From CAVXFL01 sp963761015 (GTDB lineage Bacteria; Pseudomonadota; Alphaproteobacteria; Acetobacterales; Acetobacteraceae), in assembly GCA_963761015.1 (NCBI GenBank), contig CAVXFL010000011.1, forward strand, positions 1 to 64,000: a DNA stretch of 64,000 nt, read 5' to 3'. The stretch's first letter is position 1; each line of letters opens with the position of its first letter. A model generated the notes under the pieces. That model did no database searches. It was given only the letters and a program-made list of their open reading frames with translations, and was not told where the DNA came from. Below are positions 9,020-17,945 of this stretch, piece after piece. Both the position numbers and the translations under genes were made by a program.

Positions 9020-10966
9020 GTTCGCGGTCATTGGGCATACAAGGTCGTTCGCAGCCTGCTCAACTCATTGACATGACTTGATTCCGATCGGCAATCTGGC
9101 AGCAGACTGCTCAAATAGTTAGGCACACGACATGGCAATTGCACTGTTGTAGGAAACGGTATGCTGCGCTATCCGTGGGGCATGTATCTGCGGATTACCC
9201 AGCGCCAAAATCGCGACGGCTCGACGGTCGCCTACTACGCTCTCGCAGAGAGTATCTGGAACCCGGACGCAAAGCGGCGAGAGGCGCGCGTGGTGCATAG
9301 TTTCGGCCGCGCCGATCAGCTCGATCGAGCCGCGCTCGAACGGCTGGTGAACAGCATCAACCGCGTGCTCGATGGTGGCGCGGGCACCAGTGCGGCAAAG
9401 AGTGTACCCGGCCTTCCGGAGATCGACATCGAGCGGGTGTTCGAACTCGGCGTCGTGCTTGCCGCCCGTACGCTGTGGGAGGAACTCGGCATCGGGGCCG
9501 CGATCCGTGCCTGCGCTGCGCGCGCCAGGCTGACCGCCCCGCACGAGACCGCGCTGTTTGCCATGGCCGCCAATCGTCTCGACGATCCAATCTCCAAACT
9601 GGCGTGTGCGGCGCGCTGGCTGCCCGACATTGCCTGGTTGCCTGATGCAAGCGGGCTCGCGGTCGATCAGTGCTACCGCGCCCTCGACTTCCTGGCGGTC
9701 TGGTCCGATGAGATCGAGCGCGACGTGTTCCTGCGTACCGCCGATCTGTTCCGCCTCGATGTCGATCTGATCTTCTACGACACCACCACGGCGTATTTCG
9801 AGATCGACGAGCCGGACGAGACCGAGCAGGAATTCGCCGGCCGCCTCTACGCACCGCTGCGTCGGCGAGGCCGCAGCAAGGAAGGGCGCGACAACCAGCC
9901 GCAGGTGATCATCGCACTGGCGGTGACCCGCGACGGCATGCCGGTTCGCTCCTGGGTGCTGCCCGGCGACACCGCGGATGTGACGACAGTCGCGCGTATC
10001 AAGGACGATTTGCGGGCCTGGCGGCTTGGACGCTGCCTGTTCGTCGGCGATGCCGGGATGTATTCGGCCGACAACCTTGCAGCACTCAGCCGCGGCTTGG
10101 GCCGCTACATCCTGGCGGTGCCGATGCGCAAGGTGAAGGACATCGAGACCGCAGTGCTGACCCGCCCGGGGCGCTACAAACAGGTGGCCGACAACCTGCA
10201 GGTCAAGGAGGTCTGGGTCGGCGATGGCGAGCGACGCAAACGCTACGTCCTCTGCCTCAATCCGCACGAGGCGGAACGCGAACGCCAGCACCGTGCACAG
10301 CTGCTGCGCGAACTCGATGCCGAACTGGCCTTGCTGGACAACCGTGCGGAGGATCACCCGAAGGCGGCCTGTGCGCTGCTGGCCTCGCGCCGCTTCTGCC
10401 GCTATCTGAGCGCGGATTGGCGCGGTCGGCCGCAGCTGGACTTCGCCAAGATCAAGGCGGCGGAGAAGTTCGACGGCAAGTTCGTGGTGATCAGCAACGA
10501 CGACACGCTGTCGGCCGAGGATATCGCTCTGGGATACAAAGGCGGCTGGATCATCGAGTCTTGCTTCCGTCGCATGAAGCAGACCGGGCTTGAAGTGCGG
10601 CCGATGTTCCATTGGACGCCGCGACGGATCGAGGCCCACGTCAAGCTCTGCGTGTTGGCGCTGCAGATGCAAAGGGCCGCCGAGATCCGCTGCCAGCTTC
10701 CCTGGGCGTGGATCGCCCATGCGCTCGGCACTCTGAAGGCGGTGCGCTACCGCTGCGAGAGCCGGACAATCGTTCAGCGGACGAAAATCGCCGCCGATTT
10801 GTCCGCGATGCTGAAAACCTTAGGCATATCAGTGCCTAAGCAGATCCTCGCTGTCGAAGAGGCGCCCCAGGCGGTCGCCGCGGCTTAGGCACACGCCCCG
10901 AATCCGCCTGTCGCAAGTTATTGAAAGATCGCCGAAATTTCGGCCGTGTGCCCCATGACCGCGAAC
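9020..10966 (+). mobile_element. IS1634-type insertion sequence, copy 2
   Basis: Inverted repeats GTTCGCGGTCAT(T/G)GGGCA(T/C)AC start at 9020 and, as the complement, end at 10966. The span is 1947 bp with one transposase gene. It is inserted between codons for ILTDT and TGIGLP of an IS5 transposase. Its terminal repeats differ from those of copy 1 at 2013-3962, so it is a different member of the family. Confidence 0.8.
9161..10888 (+). CDS. IS1634-family transposase
   Basis: This 575-residue transposase shares family landmarks with copy 1: MYLRITQRQNRDGSTVAYYALAES at the N-terminus, LIFYDTTTAYFEID (first Asp), LFVGDAGMYSADNL (second Asp) and GGWIIESCFRRMKQTGLEVRPMFHWTPRRIEAHV (Glu region). 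ATG 9161 is the first start; ATG 9182, at MYLRI, matches the family N-terminus better. The frame is intact and the inverted repeats are present, so this copy may still be mobile. Confidence 0.88.
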   Translation: MLRYPWGMYLRITQRQNRDGSTVAYYALAESIWNPDAKRREARVVHSFGRADQLDRAALERLVNSINRVLDGGAGTSAAKSVPGLPEIDIERVFELGVVLAARTLWEELGIGAAIRACAARARLTAPHETALFAMAANRLDDPISKLACAARWLPDIAWLPDASGLAVDQCYRALDFLAVWSDEIERDVFLRTADLFRLDVDLIFYDTTTAYFEIDEPDETEQEFAGRLYAPLRRRGRSKEGRDNQPQVIIALAVTRDGMPVRSWVLPGDTADVTTVARIKDDLRAWRLGRCLFVGDAGMYSADNLAALSRGLGRYILAVPMRKVKDIETAVLTRPGRYKQVADNLQVKEVWVGDGERRKRYVLCLNPHEAERERQHRAQLLRELDAELALLDNRAEDHPKAACALLASRRFCRYLSADWRGRPQLDFAKIKAAEKFDGKFVVISNDDTLSAEDIALGYKGGWIIESCFRRMKQTGLEVRPMFHWTPRRIEAHVKLCVLALQMQRAAEIRCQLPWAWIAHALGTLKAVRYRCESRTIVQRTKIAADLSAMLKTLGISVPKQILAVEEAPQAVAAA

Positions 10967-11348
10967 ACAGGCATCGGCCTGCCGGTCGGGATGATCGTGC
11001 ATCCGGCGAATGTGCAGGATCGTGACGGCGCACCCGATCTGCTGGCGAGTGTGCGAAACTCGTTTCCCTGGCTGCGCCATGTCTTTGCCGATGGCGGCTA
11101 CGCCGGTGAGAAACTGAAAGGAGCCATCGGCGAAGCTCGGCGACTGGACGATCGAGATCGTCAAGCGTTCGGACCTCGTCCGCGGCTTTGTCCTGCTGCC
11201 GCGTCGCTGGGTGGTCGAACGCACGTTCGCCTGGCTGAATCGCAACCGCCGCCTGGCGAAGGATGTTGAAGCGACGATCGAAAGCTCGGTGACTTGGCTC
11301 TACATCGCCAGCGTAAAGTTGATGTCGCGCCGCCTCGCCGCGGCTTAA
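10967..11348 (+). pseudogene. IS5 transposase, C-terminal half, frameshifted
   Basis: It continues the gene begun at 8561: TGIGLPVGMIVHPANVQDRDGAPDLL, then [22 protein letters not shown]. An extra G at about 11127 breaks the frame; the remaining [19 protein letters not shown] block is read in another frame to TAA 11348. The left copy at 1-251 lacks the extra G and shows the undamaged reading. Confidence 0.88.
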
Positions 11349-11412
11349 ACAACCCTGACATCGGAGTTGCTAAGGAAATCAACGCGTTGGAGTTGCATGG
11401 GCAATTCGAGTC
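11097..11412 (+). repeat. Direct repeat copy B (IS5 right end)
   Basis: This is the partner of the repeat at 1-315, in the same orientation, with one inserted base and two visible substitutions. Homologous recombination between the copies would delete the 11.1 kb between them. Confidence 0.9.
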
Positions 11413-11416
11413 GAAC

Positions 11417-12096
11417 TCTGAGATCACCAGCTTGGTACCGCGCAGGCCACGGCGAACCAGGCTCTTGAGGAACGTCGACCAGAAGGTCTCCGCCTCCGAC
11501 GGCCCGATGTGCAGACCGACGATCTCCCGCTTGCCTTCGGTGTTGACGGCCACGGCGATTATGGCGGCGACGCTGGTGATGCGCCCGCCCTCGCGCTGCT
11601 TGAGGTAGGTGGCATCCAGCCAGAGATACGGCCAATCGCCGACAAGAGGGCGATCGAGAAAGGCGTTCACCCGGTCGTCGATGTCCTTGCACAACTTACT
11701 AACCGTGCTCTTGCTGATGCCCGCCAGCCCCATTGCCTGCACCAGGTCGTCGACGCGCCGGGTCGAGACGCCGCCGATCCATGCCTCCTGGATCACGGCC
11801 ACCAAGGCTTTCTCCGACGTACGGCGCGGCTCCAGGAAGGGCGGAAAGTAGCTGCCCTGCCGCAGCTTGGGAATCCGCAGCTGCAGGCTACCCAGCCGCG
11901 TGTCGAGCGTCCTGTCGCGATACCCGTTGCGATACGTCGTGCGCTCGCAGGTGCGCTCGTGCCGACCGGCGCCGATCAGGCCGTCCACGTCCGTCTCCAT
12001 CAGCAACTGCACCACGGCCTCAGCGACGCTGCGCAGGAAGTCGCCATCGCCGGCTTTGGCTAAAAGCTCGGCCAGCGGTAGTCTTTCGTCGGTCAT
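11417..12096 (-). pseudogene. IS256 transposase, N-terminal half
   Basis: It starts MTDERLPLAELLAKAGDGDFLRSVAEAVVQ and includes ERTTYRNGYRDRTLDTRLGSLQLRIPKLRQGSYFP and WLDATYLKQREGGRI (first catalytic Asp). It is cut after GTKLVIS by the right end of the IS5 element. The C-terminal half lies at 7876-8410. Confidence 0.88.
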
Positions 12097-12196
12097 CGGG
12101 TCCTCAGCGGTTCAGGTTGAAGTCTCGCAACTCCACCTTAGCCAACCGATCCGATGGCCACCTCAGCCCCAGCGCCGTCAGCCAATTTCCACCACG

Positions 12197-12457
12197 AGCT
12201 CGGACGCTACCCGCCAACCAACAGGCTTTGTCGCAGAAGATTTTCGCCAATTCAGAGCCCCGATGCACCTACATAGTTTGAGAAATCGGGCTAGTCCGCC
12301 GCTCGGCCTGCTGCTCTGGTCATCCTGGGCTGACCAGCGGGGTAACCGGTTCCCCAACCACCCCGAGACCTGCGTCAAATGTAGATACCTGGGAAACATG
12401 CCGACCGGCACTCGAAAGTGCCGGTGAAACCTGGCTCGATTCGACCCAGTCGCGGCG
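12197..12457. other. Junction between IS256 and the catabolic cluster
   Basis: There is no supported gene in this 261-bp stretch. It contains the end of the mobile block and a perfect hairpin at 12404-12425. The IS256 flank does not repeat the sequence on the other side of the element. Confidence 0.6.
12404..12425 (-). terminator. Hairpin downstream of the minus-strand cluster
   Basis: A perfect 9-bp stem ACCGGCACT / AGTGCCGGT with a CGAA loop lies 33 bp beyond the stop of the dehydrogenase gene at 12458. On the minus strand it is followed by GCATGTTTCCC, so the U-tract is weak. It probably ends the six-gene minus-strand transcript. Confidence 0.5.
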
Positions 12458-13627
12458 TCAGCCGGCCTCGAGGCCGACCCAAGCGGCATCGCGGCGCTGC
12501 AATTCGAGGGCCGCCGCGACGAACCGCATGCCGCGCAAGCCGTCTTGCACCGTCGGGACCAAGAGGCTCGCCGGATCGGGCTGGCGGCGTACCAGCCGGG
12601 CCGCGAGCTGCTCGGCGAAGTCGGCGTAAAGCTGCGCGAACGCCTCCAGATAACCCTCCGGATGGCCGGCCGGAAAGCGAGTGGCGTGCGCCGCCGCCGC
12701 ATTCGCGCCGGGCCCCGCCCGCGTAATCAGTTGCGGCGGCTCACCGAGCCGCGCGAAGCGCAGTACGTTCGGCTGCTCCTGCTCCCATTCCAGCCCCGCG
12801 CGCTCGCCGTAGACGCGCAGCTTCAACGCATTCTGGTTGCCGGGCGCGACCTGGCTGGTCCACAGCGCGCCGCGCGCGCCGCCGTCGAAGCGCAGCAACA
12901 CATGCGCGTTGTCGTCCAGTTTCCGGCCCGGAACGAACGCGGTCAGCTCGGCGGCAACCGACGTGCAGGTCAGCCCGGTGACGAATTCGGCGATATTGAA
13001 ACAGTGCGTGCCGATATCGCCGAGCGATCCGGCTGCGCCGCTGCGCGCGGGATCGGTGCGCCACTCCGCCTGCTTCTGGCCGGTGTCTTCCAGGCGCGTA
13101 GCGAGCCAGTCCTGCGGGTACTCGACCTGCACCACGCGGATCGCGCCAAGCGCGCCCTCGGCCACCATAGCGCGCGCTTGCCGCACTAGGGGATGGCCGG
13201 TGTAGTTGTGCGTGAGCGCGAACAACAGCCCGGTGCGCGCGACCGTCGCGACCAGATCCTCGGCCTCCGCCACCGTCATCGCGAGCGGCTTGTCGCAGAT
13301 CACGTGAATGCCGGCGTCCAGGAAGGCCCGCGCGGCGGCGTGGTGCACATTATTCGGCGTGACGATCGCGGCCACGTCGATGCGGTCGGCCCGCCCCGCT
13401 TCCGCCTTTGCCATGGCGACGAAATCGCCATAGGCGCGGTCGGGCGCAAGGCCGAGCTCGGCGGCGCTCGCGCGCGCCCGCTCTGGATCCGAGGCGAGTG
13501 CGCCGGCCACGAATTCGTAGCGGTCGTCGAGCCGCGCCGCCATGCGATGCACCGCGCCGATAAACGCGCCCTGTCCGCCGCCGACCATGCCGAGCCGAAG
13601 GCGCCGGCCGATCCCTCCGCTACTCAT
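12458..13627 (-). CDS. Gfo/Idh/MocA-family oxidoreductase
   Basis: This 389-residue NAD(P)-dependent dehydrogenase has the N-terminal Rossmann motif LRLGMVGGGQGAFIGAVH and the family's EKP-type motif as CDKPLAMTVAEAEDLV. It also has the C-terminal GFO_IDH_MocA domain (GAAGSLGDIGTHCFNIAEFVTG). Such enzymes oxidise or reduce sugar and polyol carbons in the cytoplasm; the substrate cannot be read from sequence. The start at ATG 13627 is preferred because AAGGAG lies about 8 bp upstream and it removes an unstructured extension. It is the last gene of the minus-strand arm, 13 bp after the isomerase gene, a common pairing in sugar and inositol pathways. Confidence 0.88.
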   Translation of the reverse strand: MSSGGIGRRLRLGMVGGGQGAFIGAVHRMAARLDDRYEFVAGALASDPERARASAAELGLAPDRAYGDFVAMAKAEAGRADRIDVAAIVTPNNVHHAAARAFLDAGIHVICDKPLAMTVAEAEDLVATVARTGLLFALTHNYTGHPLVRQARAMVAEGALGAIRVVQVEYPQDWLATRLEDTGQKQAEWRTDPARSGAAGSLGDIGTHCFNIAEFVTGLTCTSVAAELTAFVPGRKLDDNAHVLLRFDGGARGALWTSQVAPGNQNALKLRVYGERAGLEWEQEQPNVLRFARLGEPPQLITRAGPGANAAAAHATRFPAGHPEGYLEAFAQLYADFAEQLAARLVRRQPDPASLLVPTVQDGLRGMRFVAAALELQRRDAAWVGLEAG

Positions 13628-13640
13628 CGCGCGCGCTCCT

Positions 13641-14696
13641 TCAGTCGATGCCGAGCATCTTGCGGTTGGCCGCGACATCGGTGCCGGCGGCGGCGAAATC
13701 GTCGAACGCTTTTTCCGTCACCTTGATGATGTGGCGGGCGATGAACGGCGCACCCTCGGCCGCGCCCTGTTCCGCGTCCTTCAGCGCGCATTCCCATTCC
13801 AGCACCGCCCAGCCCGGGAAATCGTACTGCGCGAGCTTGGAAAAAATGCCGGGGAAATCCACCTGCCCGTCACCCAGCGAGCGGAACCGTCCGGCGCGGT
13901 TCACCCAGGACTGGTAACCGCCGTACACGCCCTGGCGCGCGCTTGGATTGAATTCCGCGTCCTTCACGTGGAAGGCGCGGATGCGCTCGTGATACACATC
14001 GATATAGCCCAGATAGTCGAGCTGCTGCAGCAGCAGATGGCTCGGATCGTACAGCAGGCAGCAGCGCGGATGGCGGCCGGTGCGCTCCAAGAACATCTCG
14101 TACGTGACGCCGTCGTGCAAATCCTCGCCCGGATGGATCTCGTAGCAGACATCGACGCCGGCTTCGTCGAATGCATCCAGGATCGGCCGCCAGCGCTTCG
14201 CCAATTCGTCGAACGCCGTTTCGATAATCCCGGGAGGACGTTGCGGCCACGGATAAATATACGGCCAGGCGAGCGCGCCCGAAAACGTGGCATGCGCGGA
14301 CAGCCCCAGATTGCGCGACGCGCGGGCGGCCAGCAGGAGCTGTTCGGTCGCCCATCGCTGTCGCGCCGCCGGATTGCCGCGCACCGACGGCGGTGCGAAA
14401 CCGTCGAACGCCGTGTCGTAGGCCGGATGCACCGCTACCAGCTGGCCTTGCAGATGCGTTGAAAGCTCGGTCAAGGCGACGCCGGCATCGGCGAGCTTGC
14501 CCTTCACCTCGTCGCAGTAGCCGCGGCTTTCCGCGGCGCGCGCGAGGTCGAACAGCCGCCCGTCCCAGCTCGGGATCTGCACGCCCTTGTAGCCGTGACC
14601 GGCCGCCCAGCGGGCCATTGCGCCGAGCTCGTTGTGCGGCGCCGCGTCGGAGGCGAATTGCGCGAGGAAAATTGCCGGTCCCTTGATCGTCTGCAT
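13641..14696 (-). CDS. Sugar phosphate isomerase/epimerase (AP_endonuc_2 TIM barrel)
   Basis: This is a 351-residue xylose-isomerase-like TIM barrel. Metal-ligand motifs are visible in order: CYEIHPGEDLHDG (Glu), CCLLYDPSHLLLQQLDYLGY (Asp/His), RIRAFHVKDAEF (His/Asp) and AVLEWECALKD (Glu). Family members interconvert ketose and aldose phosphates or epimerise sugars. The start is ATG 14696, preceded by GGGAGG. It is paired with the downstream Gfo/Idh/MocA dehydrogenase and lies near a DhaK-type kinase. A role such as C4 or C6 sugar isomerisation is inference only. Confidence 0.85.
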   Translation of the reverse strand: MQTIKGPAIFLAQFASDAAPHNELGAMARWAAGHGYKGVQIPSWDGRLFDLARAAESRGYCDEVKGKLADAGVALTELSTHLQGQLVAVHPAYDTAFDGFAPPSVRGNPAARQRWATEQLLLAARASRNLGLSAHATFSGALAWPYIYPWPQRPPGIIETAFDELAKRWRPILDAFDEAGVDVCYEIHPGEDLHDGVTYEMFLERTGRHPRCCLLYDPSHLLLQQLDYLGYIDVYHERIRAFHVKDAEFNPSARQGVYGGYQSWVNRAGRFRSLGDGQVDFPGIFSKLAQYDFPGWAVLEWECALKDAEQGAAEGAPFIARHIIKVTEKAFDDFAAAGTDVAANRKMLGID

Positions 14697-14882
14697 CGTC
14701 TGCCTCCCTGGCCAGCGCGCGGGGGCGCGGCACAACAGCGTGCGCGCGCCGGCTTCGCTGTCAATGCCGGTTTGGCTGATCCCGTGCCGGCATGCTGGCG
14801 AACGCCACCTGCCGCCACCGACCGCCGATCCACGGCGAGCAGGATGCCCCACCCGCCGTGGCAGTCCGGCGGGAGTGGCCGC

Positions 14883-16163
14883 CTATTCGGCGGCCAGGAT
14901 GTGCGCGTGGCGGCGCGCCGCCGGGCGTTTGTGGAACGCGCCGTCCTTCATGATGCCGAGCAGGCGGTTCGCGTCCTGCAGCAGGCGGATATCCGCCAGC
15001 GGATCGCCGTCCACCAGCACGAGATCCGCTAGGTAGCCCGGCTTGACTTGGCCCAGCTCGTCACCGCGCATCATGATCTGGCCGCCGTATTTCGTCGCGG
15101 CGACGATCGCCTCCATCGGCGAGAAGCCGAACAGGGTGACGAAGTGCTCAAGATCGCGCGCGTTGCGCCCGATCGGGTTCCAGGCAAAGCCGTAGTCGCC
15201 GCCGGGCAGGACGCGAATGCCACGCTCGCGGTATTCCGCCATCCGCTTGCAGGCGTGCTCGAGTTCGCGCCGCATGCCGAGACCCTCGGCGACCGACGTG
15301 GTGATGCCCCAGTCGGCCGCCTCGTAGAGCGCCGTGTAGATCACGCCGATCGCCGGCATGACGAAGATGCGATCCTTGTGCGCCTCCATCATGTCCACCG
15401 CCTCGTCGTCGGTGAAGGTGGCGTGATTGATGAGGTCGATGCCGTGGCGGATGCACATCTTTACCGATTCCGCCGAGCGCGCATGCGCCATCACTCGCTT
15501 ATTGCGCGATTTCGCTACTTCCACCACCGCGGCGACTTCGGCTTCGTTCATCACGGTCATTTCCGCGCGCGCCACGGGGACGAATTCATCCCCGGAGGGA
15601 TTGATCTTGATCGTGTCCACGCCCTCGCGGCACATCAGCCGGGCGTATTTGCGGAACTCCTCCGGCCCGTCCAGCACGATCGCAAACGTCTCGCGGTGCA
15701 TGTGCATCAGGCTCGGATCGCCGAGCCCGCCCGTGGTGGTGAGCTCCGGCGTGGCGGCGAGCATGCGCGGGCCGGGGATCTCGCCCGCGTTGATGGCGTT
15801 GCGGATCGCGATGTCGAGCCGCGGCTTCGCCGAGGCAGCGCTGTTGAGACTGGTAAAACCCTGATCGAGCATCAGCTTGGCGTTGCGCGCGGTAATCAGC
15901 GTGTGTTCCTCGGGCGGGATTTCTCCGAGCGCGTGCAACGTTGATATATTGGCGAAGCTTGGATGCGCGTGCGCCTCGGTCAGACCTGGCATCAGGGTGC
16001 AGCCGGTGGCGTCGATCAGGTCCGCGTCGGGGCCGGCGGGGAGCGGCGCCTCGGCCGGCAGCACCTCCTGGATGCGATTGCCCTGGATGCGGACATGGCC
16101 GGTGAACGGCGCCTTGCCGGTGCCGTCGAGCACGCGGACGTTGGTGAAGGTAACGGAACTCAT
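14883..16163 (-). CDS. Amidohydrolase family protein
   Basis: This is a 426-residue metal-dependent hydrolase of the imidazolonepropionase/prolidase-like amidohydrolase branch. The metal motif HAHPS sits near residue 65, the probable carboxylated Lys lies in GVDTIKINPSGD, and further ligands are the His in RVMAHARS, the His in DLINHATF and the Asp in LPGGDYGFAW. Such enzymes cleave C-N or C-O bonds of cyclic amides, lactones or dipeptides in the cytoplasm; no signal peptide is seen. A gap of 186 bp separates it from the isomerase gene downstream. Its place among sugar genes suggests lactone or amide ring opening, which is inference. Confidence 0.85.
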   Translation of the reverse strand: MSSVTFTNVRVLDGTGKAPFTGHVRIQGNRIQEVLPAEAPLPAGPDADLIDATGCTLMPGLTEAHAHPSFANISTLHALGEIPPEEHTLITARNAKLMLDQGFTSLNSAASAKPRLDIAIRNAINAGEIPGPRMLAATPELTTTGGLGDPSLMHMHRETFAIVLDGPEEFRKYARLMCREGVDTIKINPSGDEFVPVARAEMTVMNEAEVAAVVEVAKSRNKRVMAHARSAESVKMCIRHGIDLINHATFTDDEAVDMMEAHKDRIFVMPAIGVIYTALYEAADWGITTSVAEGLGMRRELEHACKRMAEYRERGIRVLPGGDYGFAWNPIGRNARDLEHFVTLFGFSPMEAIVAATKYGGQIMMRGDELGQVKPGYLADLVLVDGDPLADIRLLQDANRLLGIMKDGAFHKRPAARRHAHILAAE

Positions 16164-16188
16164 CGTGTTTCCTCCTGGCAGGATTTGG

Positions 16189-17100
16189 TCAATCGCCGAA
16201 GCAGCGCGCGTTCAACGTATCGAACGCTTTTTGGAACACCGCTTCGTGAACCGTCGGAATCAGCGTCAGGTCGTCATTCGGCGCAGCCACCCAGTCGGCG
16301 GTCCAGACGGCAAACGTCATGTTGGTGTCAATGATCGGATAGAGCCGCGCGCCTGCATGATAGTTCAACCAGGGCATTTCGCTCTTGTTGATCTTGTAGC
16401 GGAACGTGTGCGTCACGTCGCAGAGCAAGGTGAGTTGCTCCTGAAGCCTGCCTTCGCCGAAACGGAAATCGCGCACGCCGGAAACCTTGTCTGCGCGCGC
16501 GCCATCCAGCATCGACATGTTGGTGATGTCCGGATGCCACTCGCCCATGCCGGCGAAATCGCGCATTCGCGACCAGACGGCATCGAGCGGGCCGCGGAGC
16601 ACCGCCGAGCAGAACACTTTGGCCGGCCGGAATCCCTGCCAGCGCACGCTCCCCTGCGGCGCCGCGCGTCCGCGAGCGATGCCCGAGAGGGACCCCAGCC
16701 CGGCGGCAAATACGTCGCGCGACACGATGGCGGCGTATTTGCCGGCATCCTCCGGCGCCTCGTCGAACGTCGCGCTCCATTGCGCGAAGGTGCGATCGCC
16801 GTCGGTGAGCGGGATCAGCTCGAAGTTGGCCACATAGTTCGCAACGGGGAAGGCCGGGGTTTCGAAATCATACGCAAAACGGTAGCGGCTGTCGTCGAGC
16901 ATCAGCAGTCGCTCGCGCACGTGCTGCTCGCCGATGTAGAAGGACCGGATGCAGCCGACCACGTCGGGCGCCAGCCCCTCCTCGATCGTGCTGCGCGACA
17001 CTGCGGGAATCCAGGCGGGTAGCGCGTTGAAATCGCGCACCACGTCCCACACGGCTTCGACGGGAGCGTCGATGATGCGGCTCGCATACGCCTTTGCCAT
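16189..17100 (-). CDS. Tandem SRPBCC-domain protein
   Basis: This 303-residue protein is made of two START/Bet v 1-like (SRPBCC, polyketide_cyc2) domains. The first begins ASRIIDAPVEAVWDVVRDFNALPAWIPAV and the second begins FCSAVLRGPLDAVWSRMRDFAGMGEWHPDI. Each domain would form a hydrophobic ligand cavity. The family includes cyclases, hydrolases and ligand carriers, so activity cannot be stated. A two-domain version inside a catabolic operon is uncommon. It lies between the amidohydrolase and the PEP-hydrolase-like gene with short gaps (25 and 12 bp), implying co-transcription. Confidence 0.85.
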   Translation of the reverse strand: MAKAYASRIIDAPVEAVWDVVRDFNALPAWIPAVSRSTIEEGLAPDVVGCIRSFYIGEQHVRERLLMLDDSRYRFAYDFETPAFPVANYVANFELIPLTDGDRTFAQWSATFDEAPEDAGKYAAIVSRDVFAAGLGSLSGIARGRAAPQGSVRWQGFRPAKVFCSAVLRGPLDAVWSRMRDFAGMGEWHPDITNMSMLDGARADKVSGVRDFRFGEGRLQEQLTLLCDVTHTFRYKINKSEMPWLNYHAGARLYPIIDTNMTFAVWTADWVAAPNDDLTLIPTVHEAVFQKAFDTLNARCFGD

Positions 17101-17112
17101 GCCCGTACTCCC

Positions 17113-17943
17113 TCAGCGGCGGATTGCCTTGAACCGTTGCGTCTGTTGCGTCAGCGCCCGCTCGGTCGGCAGCCGCTCCATGCTGGAGGCGCCGTAAAAA
17201 CCGTGAATGCTGGGGCAGCGCGAGAGGATGTATGCCGCGTCCGCGGGCTCGGCGATCGGGCCGCCGTGACACAGCAGAATGGCCTCGGGATTGATTTGCC
17301 GTGCCGCCGCAGCGATCGCGTCGATGCGCGGCACGCAATCCTCCAGGCCAAGCGCCGTGCCCGCGCCGATGGCGCCGCCGGTCGTCAGGCCCATATGCGC
17401 GACGATCATGTCGGCCCCGGCCTCGGCCATCGCGCGCGCCTCGCCCGGGTTGAACACATAGGGCGTGGTCAGCAGATCCTTTTCGCGCGCGCGGCGGATC
17501 AGTTCCACCTCCAGCGCGTAGCCCATGCCGGTTTCTTCCAGATTGGCCCGGAACATTCCGTCGATCAGCCCGACGGTCGGAAAATTCTGCACGCCGGAAA
17601 AGCCGAGCGCGGCAATTTGATCCAGAAATGCATCGAAAGTGCAGAACGGATCCGTGCCGTTGACGCCGGCGAGCACCGGCGTATGGCGCACCACGGGCAG
17701 CACCTCGCGCGCCATCTCGACGACGATCTCGTTGGCGTTGCCGTAGGCCAGCATCCCCGCGAGCGAGCCGCGGCCGGCCATGCGGTAACGGCCGGAATTG
17801 TAGATGACGATTAGGTCGATGCCGCCGGCCTCCTCGCATTTGGCCGACAGGCCGGTGCCCGCGCCGCCGCCGATGATGGGTTCGTTGCGCGCAATCATGT
17901 CGCGGAACCGGTCAAGCAGCGCGGCGCGCGCGATGCGCGGCAT
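17113..17943 (-). CDS. PEP-hydrolase family TIM-barrel protein
   Basis: This 276-residue protein of the phosphoenolpyruvate hydrolase-like family has the characteristic [47 protein letters not shown] block. [13 protein letters not shown] and [11 protein letters not shown] follow. The family is structurally related to PEP mutase/isocitrate lyase barrels and may hydrolyse or cleave 2-oxo acids. It is almost always found next to a Tm-1-like gene, and here that gene ends only 2 bp away (17946), which supports a functional pair. Confidence 0.88.
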   Translation of the reverse strand: MPRIARAALLDRFRDMIARNEPIIGGGAGTGLSAKCEEAGGIDLIVIYNSGRYRMAGRGSLAGMLAYGNANEIVVEMAREVLPVVRHTPVLAGVNGTDPFCTFDAFLDQIAALGFSGVQNFPTVGLIDGMFRANLEETGMGYALEVELIRRAREKDLLTTPYVFNPGEARAMAEAGADMIVAHMGLTTGGAIGAGTALGLEDCVPRIDAIAAAARQINPEAILLCHGGPIAEPADAAYILSRCPSIHGFYGASSMERLPTERALTQQTQRFKAIRR

Positions 17944-17945
17944 GG

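Larger units (their letters stand above)
8411..11416 (+). mobile_element. IS5-family element, itself interrupted
   Basis: Imperfect ends GAGGCTGACCCGGAA (left) and the complement of TTCGAGTCGAACTC (right) bracket an IS5 transposase. The flanks share TCTGAG, within which the target duplication must lie. The element is interrupted by an IS1634-type insertion at 9020-10966, leaving transposase pieces at 8561-9019 and 10967-11348. Confidence 0.75.
7839..12196 (-). mobile_element. IS256-family element, split by nested insertions
   Basis: The terminal repeats are GTGGTGGAAATTG at about 7839-7850 and its complement CAATTTCCACCAC at about 12183-12195, with a second shared block GAGGTGGCCA just inside. 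Between them lies one IS256 transposase gene in two pieces on the minus strand (N-terminal half 11417-12096, C-terminal half 7876-8410). The pieces are separated by an IS5 element. No matching target duplication flanks the outer ends. Confidence 0.75.
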
